Positions 25,752 to 37,064 of a stretch of DNA of 64,000 bases are shown one piece after another; within the stretch, counting starts at the first letter, position 1; the number at the start of each line of letters is the position of its first letter. The translations under genes and the position numbers were made by a program. Under the pieces are notes generated by a model that made no database searches, was not told the origin of the DNA, and saw only the letters and a list, made by a program, of their open reading frames with translations. Origin of the DNA: Trifolium pratense (Eukaryota > Streptophyta > Magnoliopsida > Fabales > Fabaceae); contig NC_060064.1 of assembly GCF_020283565.1 (NCBI RefSeq), positions 22,898,337 to 22,962,336 of the forward strand, read 5' to 3'.

Positions 25752-26775
25752 CAATAGGGTGTTTCATTTTATTGTTCCTGAATTTTGTGTCTTGAAACAT
25801 AGACGTGAGAATAGGCCAACCATGTCATCGGATAAACGTGAGGCATTAAAGTCTCAGTTGACCGCACCTGGAAGTGTATGGGTGAAACCATCTAGACAGC
25901 TCCCACCCCAGCGGTTTAAAACCGCTGATTTGTTGGATATTCCACGGATTTGGGCGGAATTTTGGCTAAACAATGTGGAGCCAAGTGGGAACAATTCTGA
26001 GATTGCAATGGATGTAGGGCTAGCACTTCAAGCCATCTTGCTAAGTGAAGACATAGATTTGGGCACAATTTTGAGTGATGATTTGGCTTCACTTATCCAG
26101 AAAGATCCGGGTTCATATAGTCTGACACATCTCTGTTTGATCACAAAACTTTGTCTTGATCAAAATGTTGCTGCTTTTAATGATGATCATATAGAAGAAC
26201 CTAGAAAAGTCACTACGGCTTTTGTGAGAGATGTGAGAAGAAAAACTTTTGGGAAGACATTCATTCCGTTTGCTGATGTGGATGATGTGATGGATTACAC
26301 GGTTGAGGGAGGAGGTGAAGAAAGGGAGGAAAATGTTGAAAATATGATGCACAATGAAATGCCACACATGTCTAATGAAATGCCACAAGCTCCGGAAATG
26401 GAGAGTTTTCCAGCTCCGCAATATGATGCGAATGTTCTTGCGGATATGGTGTGGAAGATGGATATGAGCACTCAACAGGGAATTGATATGGCGGACCACT
26501 ATGACACTTCATCCGCCTTATGGCAAGAATCCATGCGTTACCGAGAGCAAGTCCCGGCATATTTCTATCCTAGATATCCAACAATGCATGATTTTGATGA
26601 AGCCTATAATCAAAGAGTTAGGAGCATGGCAGCTACACATGAAGTGAACCGTGCCACCTACATTCGCCAAAGGAGGGCAGCTGGCCTCCCGGATGAAGGA
26701 GGGTCTTCCTCAATGCAATTTCCTGAAAACTTGCCTCGTTTTGATCATGATCATAACATGCCTGAGCAGGATTGA
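25752..26775 (+). pseudogene. Env-position retroelement ORF, right palindrome arm
   Basis: Mirror copy of the left-arm ORF with only a few residue changes (for example VEGGG for VDGGG, MHNE after ENM for ENI). The internal Met is at 25822 and the stop at 26773-26775. This arm has the orientation expected for the element, since gag is on the same strand. Function is unknown; in this lineage the ORF lies where retroviruses carry env, but homology to a fusion glycoprotein is not evident here. No transmembrane segment is seen. Confidence 0.6.
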
Positions 26776-27293
26776 GGTTTTGTGCCATTCATCTTTACTT
26801 TCCTTCTCCTCCTCTATGAATTCTTTTTGGCCTGTTTGTTATGTTTCTTTTGTTGAAATTGTTGCATGCTTGATTTTGGTCTATAATAAGTACTTGAGCT
26901 AGTCGTTTTGTTTTCTTTGAATGTCTTAGTCTTTTTGAAAACCTCACACTATTTGAAATTTGTTTGGCTATCATCTTAGATTCAAAATTGTTGACTAAAT
27001 GCATGATATGAATGTGTGATGTTTTTGATTGTTTCTGATGCATCATAGTGATAATTTAGGCAAAGCTTAGGGACTCTCACAAATATTGACCATAGTTTAA
27101 TCCAGCAAAACCGTGAGATTTTGAGCCCAAACACTGATTTCTTTTGATGATTATGAGAATTCCACACTTAGCTATGTCTCTAGAATTTGCGCATGTTCTC
27201 TTTAATTGATTTATTGTTGTGATGCACACACGAGGCAAGTTGTTTGGTACCTTGAGCCTGTTCTAGCCACCTTTATCATTGCTTATCCTTTGT

Positions 27294-27520
27294 TTAACCC
27301 CTTTGAGCTTAAAGAAAAATGTTTTGTTTGTTATCTGACCCAAGTTATCAAAATAATATTAAAAAAAAAAATGATTTTCTTGGAGAATTAGATACCTTTA
27401 GTGGTTTTTGCACAATGCATGTCACTAAGTTTGGGCTTGCTTTTGGAATTAGCAACAACTTAAGTTTGGGGTGGGTATACTAGAGAACTAAAAAAAAATT
27501 ATGAAAGAAAAATTCAAAAG
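27294..27520 (+). other. Retroelement 3' internal remnant with purine-rich tract
   Basis: After the palindrome comes non-coding sequence with 'agtttggggtggg' (about 27464), a polypurine-like word common in Athila elements. The retroelement sequence then stops at 27520 and Harbinger sequence resumes at 'taggacgagc'. The expected 3' LTR is absent. Confidence 0.5.
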
Positions 27521-28367
27521 TAGGACGAGCACTAGATCCTACAGAGTTTGAGCCACATGCATCACTCTCGTGAGATCTCTGTGAGATCTCTTAGATCCAC
27601 TACTTCCAAATCCTACTTGACTACTATAACGTGGTTGATCACGGAGAGCATTCCATTCTTCCATTAAAATGAACCGAACATTCTTCCCACATGCATATAT
27701 TTCCTGCGCTTTTGCCAAAACATCATTCTCGGACCAACCACTTCCTTTTAGACGCTTAGCGCCATCATAAGCGCCAATCCATTTACCCAATATTTTGTTC
27801 ATATAATTAAAACGGTTTCGGCATGCAACTCCATCACGCGGAGGATCGAATGAGCAATGCTTATTACAATAGTCAGCAATTTGACCCCAATATGTTTCAC
27901 CTTTCTGGTTTCTCCCGACAACACTGCTTGTTCCAAATTTGATCCACCCACTAATTAGCACCAAATTTTTTTCAGTGTTCCATGATGGTTGCTGGTTTTT
28001 CTTGCTCTTAGGAGTTGAATCTTCATTAGCAATAGTTATTTGTGTTGAAAATTCGGGAAAGTTAGTTGTACCACCATTCGGAAAATTTTCATTAACCATC
28101 GGCATGTAACCATTAAACGGGGGTGTTTGAGATGGATTTCTCAGCATAGATCCATAATATGGATGAAAGTTTGGAACAAAGGATGATTGGTTGAAATTTG
28201 GTGTTAAACCAAAATTAGGTATGTTTTGAGGATGTTGGTTGAAAAATTGATTTGAATTTTGATAATTCTTGGGATTTTGATAATTGTTTTTGATAATTGT
28301 TGAAGTTTTGATAATTGTTGGAATTTTGAGAATTGTTAGGATAATTAGAAGAATTGTTGGGATCCAT
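27521..28367 (-). pseudogene. Harbinger MYB/SANT-like accessory protein (left arm), truncated
   Basis: The frame begins near 28367 with MDPNN and an Asn/Gln-rich stretch of NNYQN-type repeats, broken by a small frameshift. From 28147 it is open. It contains QPSWNTEKNLVLISGWIKFG, a trihelix/MYB-like DNA-binding start, then RDGVACRNRFNYMNKILGKW and WSENDVLAKAQEIY. Such proteins pair with the Harbinger transposase to bind DNA and import the nuclease. The C-terminal coiled-coil part is missing because of the deletion at 27520/27521. It keeps about 20 bp that the right arm has lost. Confidence 0.75.
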
Positions 28368-28729
28368 TTTACTAAAAAAAGATTAAAACTTCAAAAGAAA
28401 GACTAATTAGAAAGATAATAATATATTAAGATAGTGAAAAACTTGGTTTTTTTTTTCTGTGTCCAAATGAAATGAACCAAGTCTCTATTTGTAGAGAAAA
28501 AAAAATCTCGAATTTTGTCAGCTGCTGATTGGTTCGCTGGATTTTTATGATTTTTATCCTTTTAACTCAATTATCTCATACCAAAATTCGTGATTTTTTT
28601 TTCTCTACAAATAGAGACTTGGTTCATTTCATTTGGACACAGAAAAAAAAACAAGTTTTTCACTATCTTAATCTATTATTATCTTTCTAATTAGTCTTTA
28701 TTTTGAAGTTTTAATTTTTTTTTAGTGAA

Positions 28730-29806
28730 ATCGATCCCAACAATTCTTCTAATTATCCCAACAATTCTCAAAATCCCAACAATTATCAAAACTCCAACAA
28801 TTATCAAAACCCCAACAATTATCAAAATCCCAACAATTATCAAAATTGAAATCAATTTTTCAACCAACATCCTCAAAACATACCTAATTTTGGTTTAACA
28901 CCAAATTTCAACCAATCATCCTTTGTTCCAAACTTTCATCCATATTATGGATCTATGCTGAGAAATTCATCACAAACACCACCGTTTAATGGTTACATGC
29001 CTATGGTTAATGAAAATTTTCCGAATGGTGGTACAACTAACTTTCCCGAATTTTCAACACAAATAACTATTGCTAATGAAGATTCACCTCCTAAGAGCAA
29101 GAAAAACCAGCAACCATCATGGAACACTGAACAAAATTTGGTGCTAATTAGTGGGTGGATCAAATTTGGAACAAGCAGTGTTGTCGGGAGAAACCAGAAA
29201 GGTGAAACATATTGGGGTCAAATTGCTGACTATTGTAATGAGCATTGGTGGAGTTGCATGCCGAAACCGTTTTAATTATATGAACAAAATATTGGGTAAA
29301 TGGATTGGCGCTTATGATGGCGCTAAGCGTCTCCAAGGAAGTGGTTGGTCCGAGAATGATGTTTTGGCAAAAGCGCAGGAAATATATGCATGTGGGAAGA
29401 ATGTTCGGTTCATTTTAATGGAAGAATGGAATGCTCTCTGTGATCAACCACGTTATAGTAGTCAAGTAGGATCTGGAAGTAGTGGATCTAAGAGATCTCA
29501 CGAGAGTGATGCATGTGGCTCACCCTCTGTAGGATCTAGTGCTCGTCCTATGGATAGGGAGGCAGCTAAAAAAAAGGGTAAATAAAAAACAAGGAAACCT
29601 TGGAGGTGGTGGAAAAAGAATGGACTGAATTCAAACAATTAAGGGAGAAAGAGCTTGAACAAATGGAGAAAATGACATTGATGCAACAAGAGGCTAACAA
29701 AGTGGAGAAAATGAAATTGTATCTACAGTTAAGTTCTGACGACCATCCCGATGACCGGAAGAAAAAAATGTTGGAAAAGTTGGCCCAAGAACTGTTTGAT
29801 GATTAA
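28730..29806 (+). pseudogene. Harbinger MYB/SANT-like accessory protein (right arm), broken
   Basis: It has the same gene order as the left copy. The start codon is changed (ATG to ATC at 28730), a stop interrupts the Asn-rich repeat near 28847, and a net deletion of about 20 bp near 29247 shifts the frame just before the 'GVACRNRFNYMNK' block. A further frameshift follows the Lys-rich EAAKKKGK. The last segment, to 29806, is a charged coiled coil (EKMTLMQQEANKVEKMK) ending ELFDD. It shows the full domain order: Asn-rich N-terminus, trihelix-like domain, coiled coil. Confidence 0.78.
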
Positions 29807-30031
29807 TTTCAAGCAAGTATTTGTCTGTAGTGTTTGCTTTAATTTTATTGCATTTGAATATGTCAGTTTTATTGTGTTTGAATATGTCAGTGTAGTGTTT
29901 GCTTTAACTTTATTGCGTTGATTTATGTTAGTGTAATGTTTGTGACATTTAAATTATTGTATGTTATCATTAATGTATGCTATCATTTTGTCAGTGTAGT
30001 ACCAATCCCACATTATTGTCTGCTATTTTTG

Positions 30032-30380
30032 CCCGATAATTAACTCTATACAATATTTATTTCAAATCCGTCGGTGGTCTACCACCCAAATCGAATTTAA
30101 TCTTTATCCGATAATTAACTCTATACAATATTTATTTCAAATTCATCGGTGGTCTACCACCCAAATCGAATCCAATCTTTATCCGATAATTAACTCATTA
30201 CAATATTTATTTCAAATCCGTCGGTGGTCTACCACCCAAATCGAATCCAATCTTTATCCGATAATTAACTCTATACAATATTTATTTCAAATCCGTCGGT
30301 GGTCTACCAAATCGAATCTAATCTTTATCCGATAATTAACTCTATACAATATTTATTTCAAATCCGTCATATGTCTATCA
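30032..30380 (+). repeat. 75-bp minisatellite upstream of the transposase
   Basis: A unit of about 75 bp starting 'ccgataattaactc' and containing 'cggtggtctaccaccc' occurs four times plus a partial fifth. It sits between the two Harbinger genes, just before a TATA-like 'tatatatagggac' (about 30383) that would serve the transposase gene. Confidence 0.88.
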
Positions 30381-30499
30381 TTTATATATAGGGACTCATG
30401 CAACCATTTATGTATCAATCTACCTCCAATATCCCAAATCTCATCCAACTACTTCCAATATCCCAAATCTCATCCAATCTACTTCCAATATCACAAAAA

Positions 30500-31785
30500 A
30501 TGGATCCATCAAAATTTCATTTTGATATCGCAGCCTACAAACAAAGACGTGAAATTGATGACGCTTACATACTCAATCGATTTAGAGAGCGTCGACAGAA
30601 AATATTGGAAGATAATGCACCTCGTACTAGAAAATATCTCAATAGAGATCATGCAGCGGCAAACCAAAGACTAATTGACGACTACTTTGCCGATGAACCT
30701 ACATATGACGATGCAATGTTTCGTCGTCGCTACCGGATGTAAAAACATGTTTTCCTTCGAATTGTTGGGGACCTTCCCAGCGAGTTGATGCAACCAATAA
30801 AGAAGGTATATCAGCTTTAGCAAAATGTACCACAACAATGTGTATGTTAGCATATGGTATAGCAGCAGATGCGGTCGATGAGTACATCAAAATAGAAAGT
30901 ACTACAGCATTGGAGTGCTTACGTAGATTTTGTAAAGGAATCATACGATTGTATGAGCAAGTGTATCTGAGAGCACCAACCCAAGATGACCTGCAAAAAA
31001 TACTGCATGTTAGTGAAATGCGAGGGTTCCCAGGGATGATTGGGAGTATTGACTGCATGCACTGAGAGTGAAAAAATTGTCCTAAAGCATGGGAAGGTCA
31101 ATTTACTAGGGGGATAAGGGAACCACCACAATTATTCTTGAAGCAGTTGCATCTCATGATCTATGGATCTTGCATGCATTTTTTGGATGTCCGGGAACGT
31201 TGAACGATATAAACGTTGAACGATATAAGCGTTCTAGACCGGTCACCGGTGTTTGATGACGTGGAACAGGGAAATGCTCCTACTGTTAATTTCTTTGTGA
31301 ATCAGCATCCCTATAATATGACATACTATCTAGCTGATGGTATCTACCCTTCTTATCCAACTTTCGTCAAATCGATTAGACTTCCTCAAAGTGAACCCGA
31401 TAAGTTATTTGCAAAATATCAGGAGGGATATCAGAAGGACATCGAACGTGCATTTGGAGTTTTTCAAGCTCGATTTAAAATCATCCGTGAACCAGCTCGC
31501 TTGTGGGACATAGCCGATTTGGGTATCATAATGAGATCATGCATCATATTACATAATATGATTGTTGAGGATGAACGAGACTCATATGCTCAACATTGGA
31601 CCGATTTTGAGCAATCTGATGAAAGTGGATCTAGTGCACCGCAACCATACTCGACCGAGGTGTTACCTCCTTTTGCAAATCATGTGCGTGCTAGATCCGA
31701 GTTCCGTGATCCAAAAGGCCATCAAGAATTGCAAGCAGATTTAGTGAAGCACATATGGACAAAGTTTGGAATGGGACGTGATTGA
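30500..31785 (+). pseudogene. Harbinger DDE transposase (right arm), broken
   Basis: It starts MDPSKFHFDIAAY and runs to the stop at 31785. Helix-turn-helix-like N-terminal sequence is followed by a premature TAA (about 30740), then a small deletion near 30777 that changes frame. The first catalytic Asp region (MIGSIDCMH) is at about 31045-31062. Directly after it two Trp-type codons have become TGA (about 31063-31071). A 16-18 bp tandem duplication disrupts the block with the second Asp near 31205. From 31216 the frame is open through the Glu region (KDIERAFGVFQARF) to GMGRD. The three catalytic regions are present but in different frames. Confidence 0.82.
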
Positions 31786-32285
31786 AGATTATTGTATCGT
31801 ACTAATTATTACGTTGCTGCTCGTGTGTTTATCGCATTTTAAATTATTTGTATCGTACTAATTATGTTGCTTGTGTGTTGTATTGCATTTCAAAATATTT
31901 GTATCGTACTAATTACGTTACTTGTGTGTTGTATTTTAAATTAAGTTAAGATGATTTGTATCGTATAATTTCATTAAATAAATTTTGTTTTTATTACAAA
32001 AAACTAAAAAATAAATCGTTAAGTGTTAATTATTTTAATTTAATTTTAATCAATAATTATAATTTTATGTAATTATAAAAACAAAAATATAAATTTAAAT
32101 AAGAATATGAAATAAAAAGTGGTGGGGTAGAGAAAATGGTGGGGTAGAGTGTTGAATGAAAAAACTATTGGAGAGGGTAAAAGTTGAATAAGTGTTGAAT
32201 GATTATGTGGAAGAAAGAGAAAATGATGTGGAGTGTTGAGAAGTGAAAAAGTTGTGTTGAATTTATTTTGCCATTGTATATGGTC

Positions 32286-33108
32286 TAAGTGAAGCAAGTA
32301 GGACATGAGATGTATCATCATGTGCACACCATTGTAGTCATTAAAATTTAATACAGTTATCTACATTAAGAAATAAAAGTTATTATCTAATTTAATGCAA
32401 TTAAGCAATAGAATTTGCATCGTCCATTTATCCACAATGAAGATTGCATCTGCACAATGGTAAACAAGAAACTTGATAAACTGTATAATTTAACAAACAA
32501 ACTAGAATTTAATAAACTGGGTAAATTACTTCATTGAAACAAAGTAGAATGAATCTTAATGCAAGCAAACATTGAAACTTAACATCATCCATGGAGAGCA
32601 TTGACATGCTTAATTAAATCCTGACATACAAAAACAACATGCACTATGAATGAATGCTGGAAATTTTATATAAAATTCAATTCACAAGACATTTACGCAA
32701 AATATCTAAGGGTATTCAACAATTGTCAAAAAAAATAAAATTAGGTGATTTTAGCTCTTAAGTTTTAACTTTAAACCAACAACCTATTTGAATATATTAA
32801 TTAGTATTTGAAAATAAAAAGTTACCTATGCTATCTAAGTGTTGGAAATTCGTCAATGGATTTTCCATTTTCATAAAGAATATAATTGACAACTTTTAGT
32901 TCCAAATTATCACTTTCCTGAAATAAATCTTAGGGAAAAAGTTTTACAAAATGGATATTATCCGGTTTCAAGTGTTAAAACTTGGGATAAACAATCACAA
33001 GAGAGTCCCTATAAATGTCTAGGTTGGTGTTCCAAATAATAAACAAATAATCCTAAATCAGTCCCAAAACGACCACTAATCAACAAAAAAATTATTCTGT
33101 GTTCAAAA
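32286..33108. other. Intergenic, no feature seen
   Basis: AT-rich sequence between the Harbinger element and the hAT-like element. No ORF, repeat or signal is supported. Confidence 0.5.
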
Positions 33109-34458
33109 CAATGTTTAAAAAACGGACCGGTCATCGAACCAGTGAGAATACTGTGTGACTGGTTCATCGGTCGAACCACTGAGTCACTGGTCAAATCGAA
33201 TGACTAAACTGGATAAAGCTTAATAACTCAGTTGAATAAACCGGTCTCAAGTACAAAACTATATAGGTATTAAATCAAATCAAATTGAATGACTAAGTGT
33301 AAAAAAAGAATTAAAACAATGATTTTTTTTTCATCAAAATCATAAATTATGTATTTTATAACTAAACAAATTCATTAGTAAAAAAAAAAATCCATATGAT
33401 ATTAAAATAAATATTTTTAGTTGATAGATACCCAAATATTTTCAAACAATTGTATTAAAAATAAAATATTGTAAATTTTATTTAAAAGAAGCATGCAGTA
33501 AAGAAAAAGAGTTACGTATTATTAAAGCATTATACACAGGGGTTGCTAATTTACTCTCACCTAAAAACATGTGGGAGTAAGTTAGCAAGTCTACTCTCAC
33601 TATATGTATTTAATAAAACTCCAACACTTTTATTTTAACACTACTTAAATATGTGGGCATTACTGTAATTTAATAAATTAAGTTAGTTTAATAAAAAAAA
33701 ATCTTATTTTATTGTCTTGTTTGTCTTCTTCGATCTTTTGTTTTTTATTGTCTTGTTTTTCTTCTTTCGTCTTTTGTTTCTCAATTTTTTGAATGTATTG
33801 TCTAGTAAACTTAAAATTGAACCATTGCACTGAAGCAATTTTTTCAATTGAGTTCAACCAATGTTAATTTGACCGTATTTCAGCCAAAAAAAAAAAACAG
33901 TAAAAGTGGTATAAGTATTATCACCCTTGGTTGATTTCTTATGCTAATTCACCTAACAAATGTAATGACTTAGGAAAAAAAAACCTGCGCACATAATTGT
34001 TAGTCATTGAAAAACCTACGATTTGTGTTTGAGTCAAAGAGGATTTTTGATTTTGTTTTTAATTAATTAAAATAATTTACAAAACTAATTTTATGACTTT
34101 AGTTGGTTTGTGTAGATAGAATGATTTTTTAGTAAAAATATAGTGGGAATAGACTTGCTAACTTACTCCCACATGTTTTAGGGAATTAATTCATAAATGA
34201 AATAGCTGGCTCGGTGGCAAAGTTGTTCATATTTCAACATGAGAACGCAGGTTTGAATCCTGCTGGTGACATTTCAGATTTTTGTTTTGAAAAGTTCTTG
34301 ACTCGCACGAACCGGTCGGTTTTCTCTGGTTTAGACCGATTTCCTCCGATTTTGACCGGGTTAATTGCATGTGAGTTCCAACATACCAATCAGACCAGTG
34401 CTATATTTGATTCACAGTTGAACCAGTCGGACTGGCTGGTCAGATTTTTAAAACTATG
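33109..34458. mobile_element. Non-autonomous hAT-like element
   Basis: The ends 'caatgtttaaaaaacggacc' and, reversed, 'catagttttaaaaatctgac' pair. The 8-bp direct repeat 'gttcaaaa' flanks it (33101-33108 and 34459-34466). CA-starting ends and an 8-bp duplication fit hAT. Both subterminal regions are rich in 'accggtc/gaccgg' and 'ctggtc' words, likely transposase-binding subterminal repeats. No transposase is encoded. Length is 1350 bp. Confidence 0.72.
33540..34195. mobile_element. MITE nested in the hAT-like element
   Basis: Long inverted ends: 'aaaaacatgtgggagtaag' plus 'ttagcaagtctactctcac' at the left, and the complement at 34139-34189. Subterminal pairing covers about 50 bp. The target-site duplication is not clear. 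Just outside it, at 34206-34270, a tRNA-like stretch ('ggctcggtggcaaag', 'ggtttgaatcc') resembles SINE A and B boxes. Confidence 0.65.
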
Positions 34459-34466
34459 GTTCAAAA

Positions 34467-35575
34467 TACCTATCAAGCTGATTCAGATTCACTTAAATTA
34501 TACTTTAATTCGTGTCACAAAATAGTTCAATATAAAGTCGATGTCATCGAAAATATGCACTCATACACAATAAAATATAGCACCTTATGACTTTAACATC
34601 AATAAAATTACAACCTTTAACATCAATATGGACACAAAACAGACTAATCTTTCAATGTTACAATGTCACACTTGAAAAAAAAACACATATTTAAAACTGA
34701 CTCGAGTAATGGAAGAATTGCTTTGCTTTTAACCTCAGTCAAATTACAACCTTACGAAAAGATATTGAAGGGAAATCTAGTATACTACACATCAAATAAT
34801 CGAATCCAATAGCCTTCAATTTACGATACAAAACCTAGAAAATACTATACTATGACTTGCATATCAACTAAGCCATATATTATTCAAACTCAAACAAAAC
34901 ATATCCATTCTATTTAATTCTAATTTCTAAATATGTATAAAACACATAAGCCACAATCACTGACATATTAAAATACAAACATTTAACATAACAAATCACC
35001 TATACACCAACATTAACAATAACAATCAAACATAGCCTCAGAAAATTAATGATTAATATTAATAGAAAACACATTTCATGATTGAACAATACAACCTAAA
35101 AACATCATTGTATAAACTACAAAAACCTCAAACACACGCATAATAGAATAAATCGAAATAGCACAATAATAAATCAAAAAACAAAACAACAAATCAAAAT
35201 AATCATATTATATAAAAACAAACATCAAATAAATTCAATAAATATTATTAAAACTCAATACCAATATATAATATCATAAAAATAAAACAAAATTCAGAAT
35301 AAAAAAATAAACAAAAACTAACCAACCTGGCGGGAGGAGTGGGCTTAGAAGGCAACTAAGCAGGCTCAGGGGTGTATTATCATAACACGCGTGAGTGAAT
35401 CATCCAGTTTTGGCAGAGCATAAGGAGTTAATATGGATATATTTTCCATATTATACATCAATGATTTGCTAGTCTAATGAATTAATTACTCTGAACAAGC
35501 AATTTCCAAGACTTGGAATCAATTATTCTGATTCCAAATATTAATTTTAATTGTATAATCACCACTATATTAATA
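34467..35575. other. Intergenic, A-rich, no gene
   Basis: Mostly short A-rich words ('aacaaatcaaaata'). A slightly GC-richer patch at 35330-35400 has no recognisable coding or repeat identity. Confidence 0.45.
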
Positions 35576-35974
35576 GGGGAGGGATCAAATTACACTGGTG
35601 TAACATTTGAGTAATGTTACACTGCTCAATAACGCTTTAACGAATACAAATTTTACAAAATCCACCGTTGGATTGAAAGCTTATATCGTATAGATCATTC
35701 ATGTTAAATTTTACAAAAACCTAAAATCGTTTGATATGTTATTGAGACCGATGAAGATTAATGGTTTATGCGTTTTTATTGAATACCGTTAATCTTGATC
35801 TATCTAAAAAACATATCAAACGATTTTAGATTTTTATACAATTCAACATAGATGATCTATACGATATAAGTTTTCAATCCAACGATGGATTTTGTAAAAT
35901 TTGTATTTGTTAAAGCGTTATTGAGCGGTGTAACATTACTCAAATGTTACACCGGTGTAATTTGATCTCTTCCC
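35576..35974. mobile_element. Palindromic Mutator-type MITE, copy 1
   Basis: It starts 'ggggagggatcaaattacac' and ends with its complement. The 9-bp duplication 'atattaata' flanks it (35567-35575 and 35975-35983). The two halves are inverted copies over nearly the whole 399 bp. Outer words 'ggtgtaacatttgagtaatg' repeat in both arms. Same family as 49988-50388. Confidence 0.85.
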
Positions 35975-36158
35975 ATATTAATAATAATAATAATAATAAA
36001 TGTTTTTTTTTAAGAAGCTAAATTAATTCACTCAAATTGGCACCAGATAGAATCAAACCTGACACCTTAAGGAGGAACACACTCTCAGGTCCCAAAAACT
36101 TATCTATTATAATAATAAATGTTATGATAAAACAAAAGACATAGCGGTCATACTATTA

Positions 36159-37061
36159 GGGCCTGTTTGGTGCGCAGGATAGCATAGTGACATGATAGGA
36201 TATAAAACAGGATAAGGATAGGATAGAATAACAGCAGGATAACAGTTATACTCAGTTATCATATCATGTGTTTGGTGCACACAGGATAACAAACATGATA
36301 ACTATTATATTTTGTTTTTAATACATACTTGCTCATAAAAATATGATAAGATATATAACATATTTAATTGACAAAATTACTCTTGTAAAACAATTGTTAT
36401 TTTTTTAAAATTATTTTGTAATACTTTGAATTTTATAAATAAAAAATATAAATAAGTAATCAAATATTTGTATATAATTTAAAATAAAAATCATGAGAAA
36501 ATAATCAAGTTTAATTTTTTATATGAATCATGATTAAATAAATAACTCAATAATATATACATGTTAGATAAGCCAAATAAGTATATGATATATCTCATAC
36601 GTAAATAATAAAATTACTATTACAAAAGAATTATATTTAATTTTTTATAAAATTTAAATTAATATCCCTATTTGTCAATTTTTTAATAATCATTTTACTT
36701 TAAAATATTGTAATTTTAGTAAAATTTTGATTTTTTAGAATATATAAATTACAAAATTACCCTTGTGAGAAAATCACATATATATTTAAAAATTAATTAT
36801 TTTATTATTTATATTTTATTTATTTTATTTTATGTATTTTAAAATATATTTTATAAAATAAATCAGTAATTTTTTTTTCCTTATCCTATCTTGCTGGTAA
36901 CCCAGCTCAAATTCAGGATAAGAATTATAACTAGAGAGACAGGATAGGATAAGCTTCAGGATTAACTTATCATATCCTGCTGTATCACCAAACACTGAAT
37001 TGCGGCAGGATATGATACAGTTATCCTATCCTGTCTCTTATCATGTGCACCAAACGGGCCC
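36159..37061. mobile_element. Tourist-type (PIF/Harbinger) non-autonomous element
   Basis: It begins 'gggcctgtttggtgcgcagg' and ends 'catgtgcaccaaacgggccc', with TTA on both sides (36156-36158 and 37062-37064). Subterminal regions are packed with 'aggata/tatcct' words. The middle is AT-rich and non-coding. Length is 903 bp. Confidence 0.82.
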
Positions 37062-37064
37062 TTA

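Larger units (their letters stand above)
24187..27293. repeat. Near-perfect 1.54-kb palindrome inside the retroelement
   Basis: The left arm 24187-25728 and right arm 25752-27293 are both 1542 bp, so there is no net indel, around a 23-bp spacer. Positions mirror exactly (sum 51480). Only scattered substitutions are seen, for example 'aaccgctc' against 'aaccgctg' near the inner end. Each arm carries the same ORF. The left outer border falls at the end of gag, sharing 'acaaaggataag' with the right border. Confidence 0.9.
20236..32285. mobile_element. 12-kb palindromic PIF/Harbinger element with nested retroelement
   Basis: The ends are inverted ('gaccatatacaatggcaaaa' at 20236 and its complement ending 32285) and are flanked by TAA on both sides (20233-20235 and 32286-32288), the 3-bp duplication typical of PIF/Harbinger. 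The left arm is 20236-21407 plus 27521-28517; the right arm is 28582-32285; the centre spacer is 28518-28581. From each end inward, both arms carry the DDE transposase and then the MYB/SANT-like protein, transcribed outward from the centre. The left arm has lost the part equivalent to 29551-31085 and instead holds 21408-27520, a truncated gypsy element. All genes are broken, so the element is non-autonomous. Confidence 0.82.

Noticed and set aside
26795..27046. Basic small ORFs in the outer parts of the palindrome (and the mirror at 24434-24685)
   Set aside because: They are mirror copies in non-coding retroelement sequence with no recognisable domain.
28691..28876. Minus-strand frame of repeated VGILI-type residues
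   Set aside because: It is the reverse reading of the Asn-rich NNYQN repeat of the Harbinger accessory gene.
30032..30380. CRISPR-like regular repeat array
   Set aside because: The units are direct tandem copies without unique spacers, in a plant transposon.
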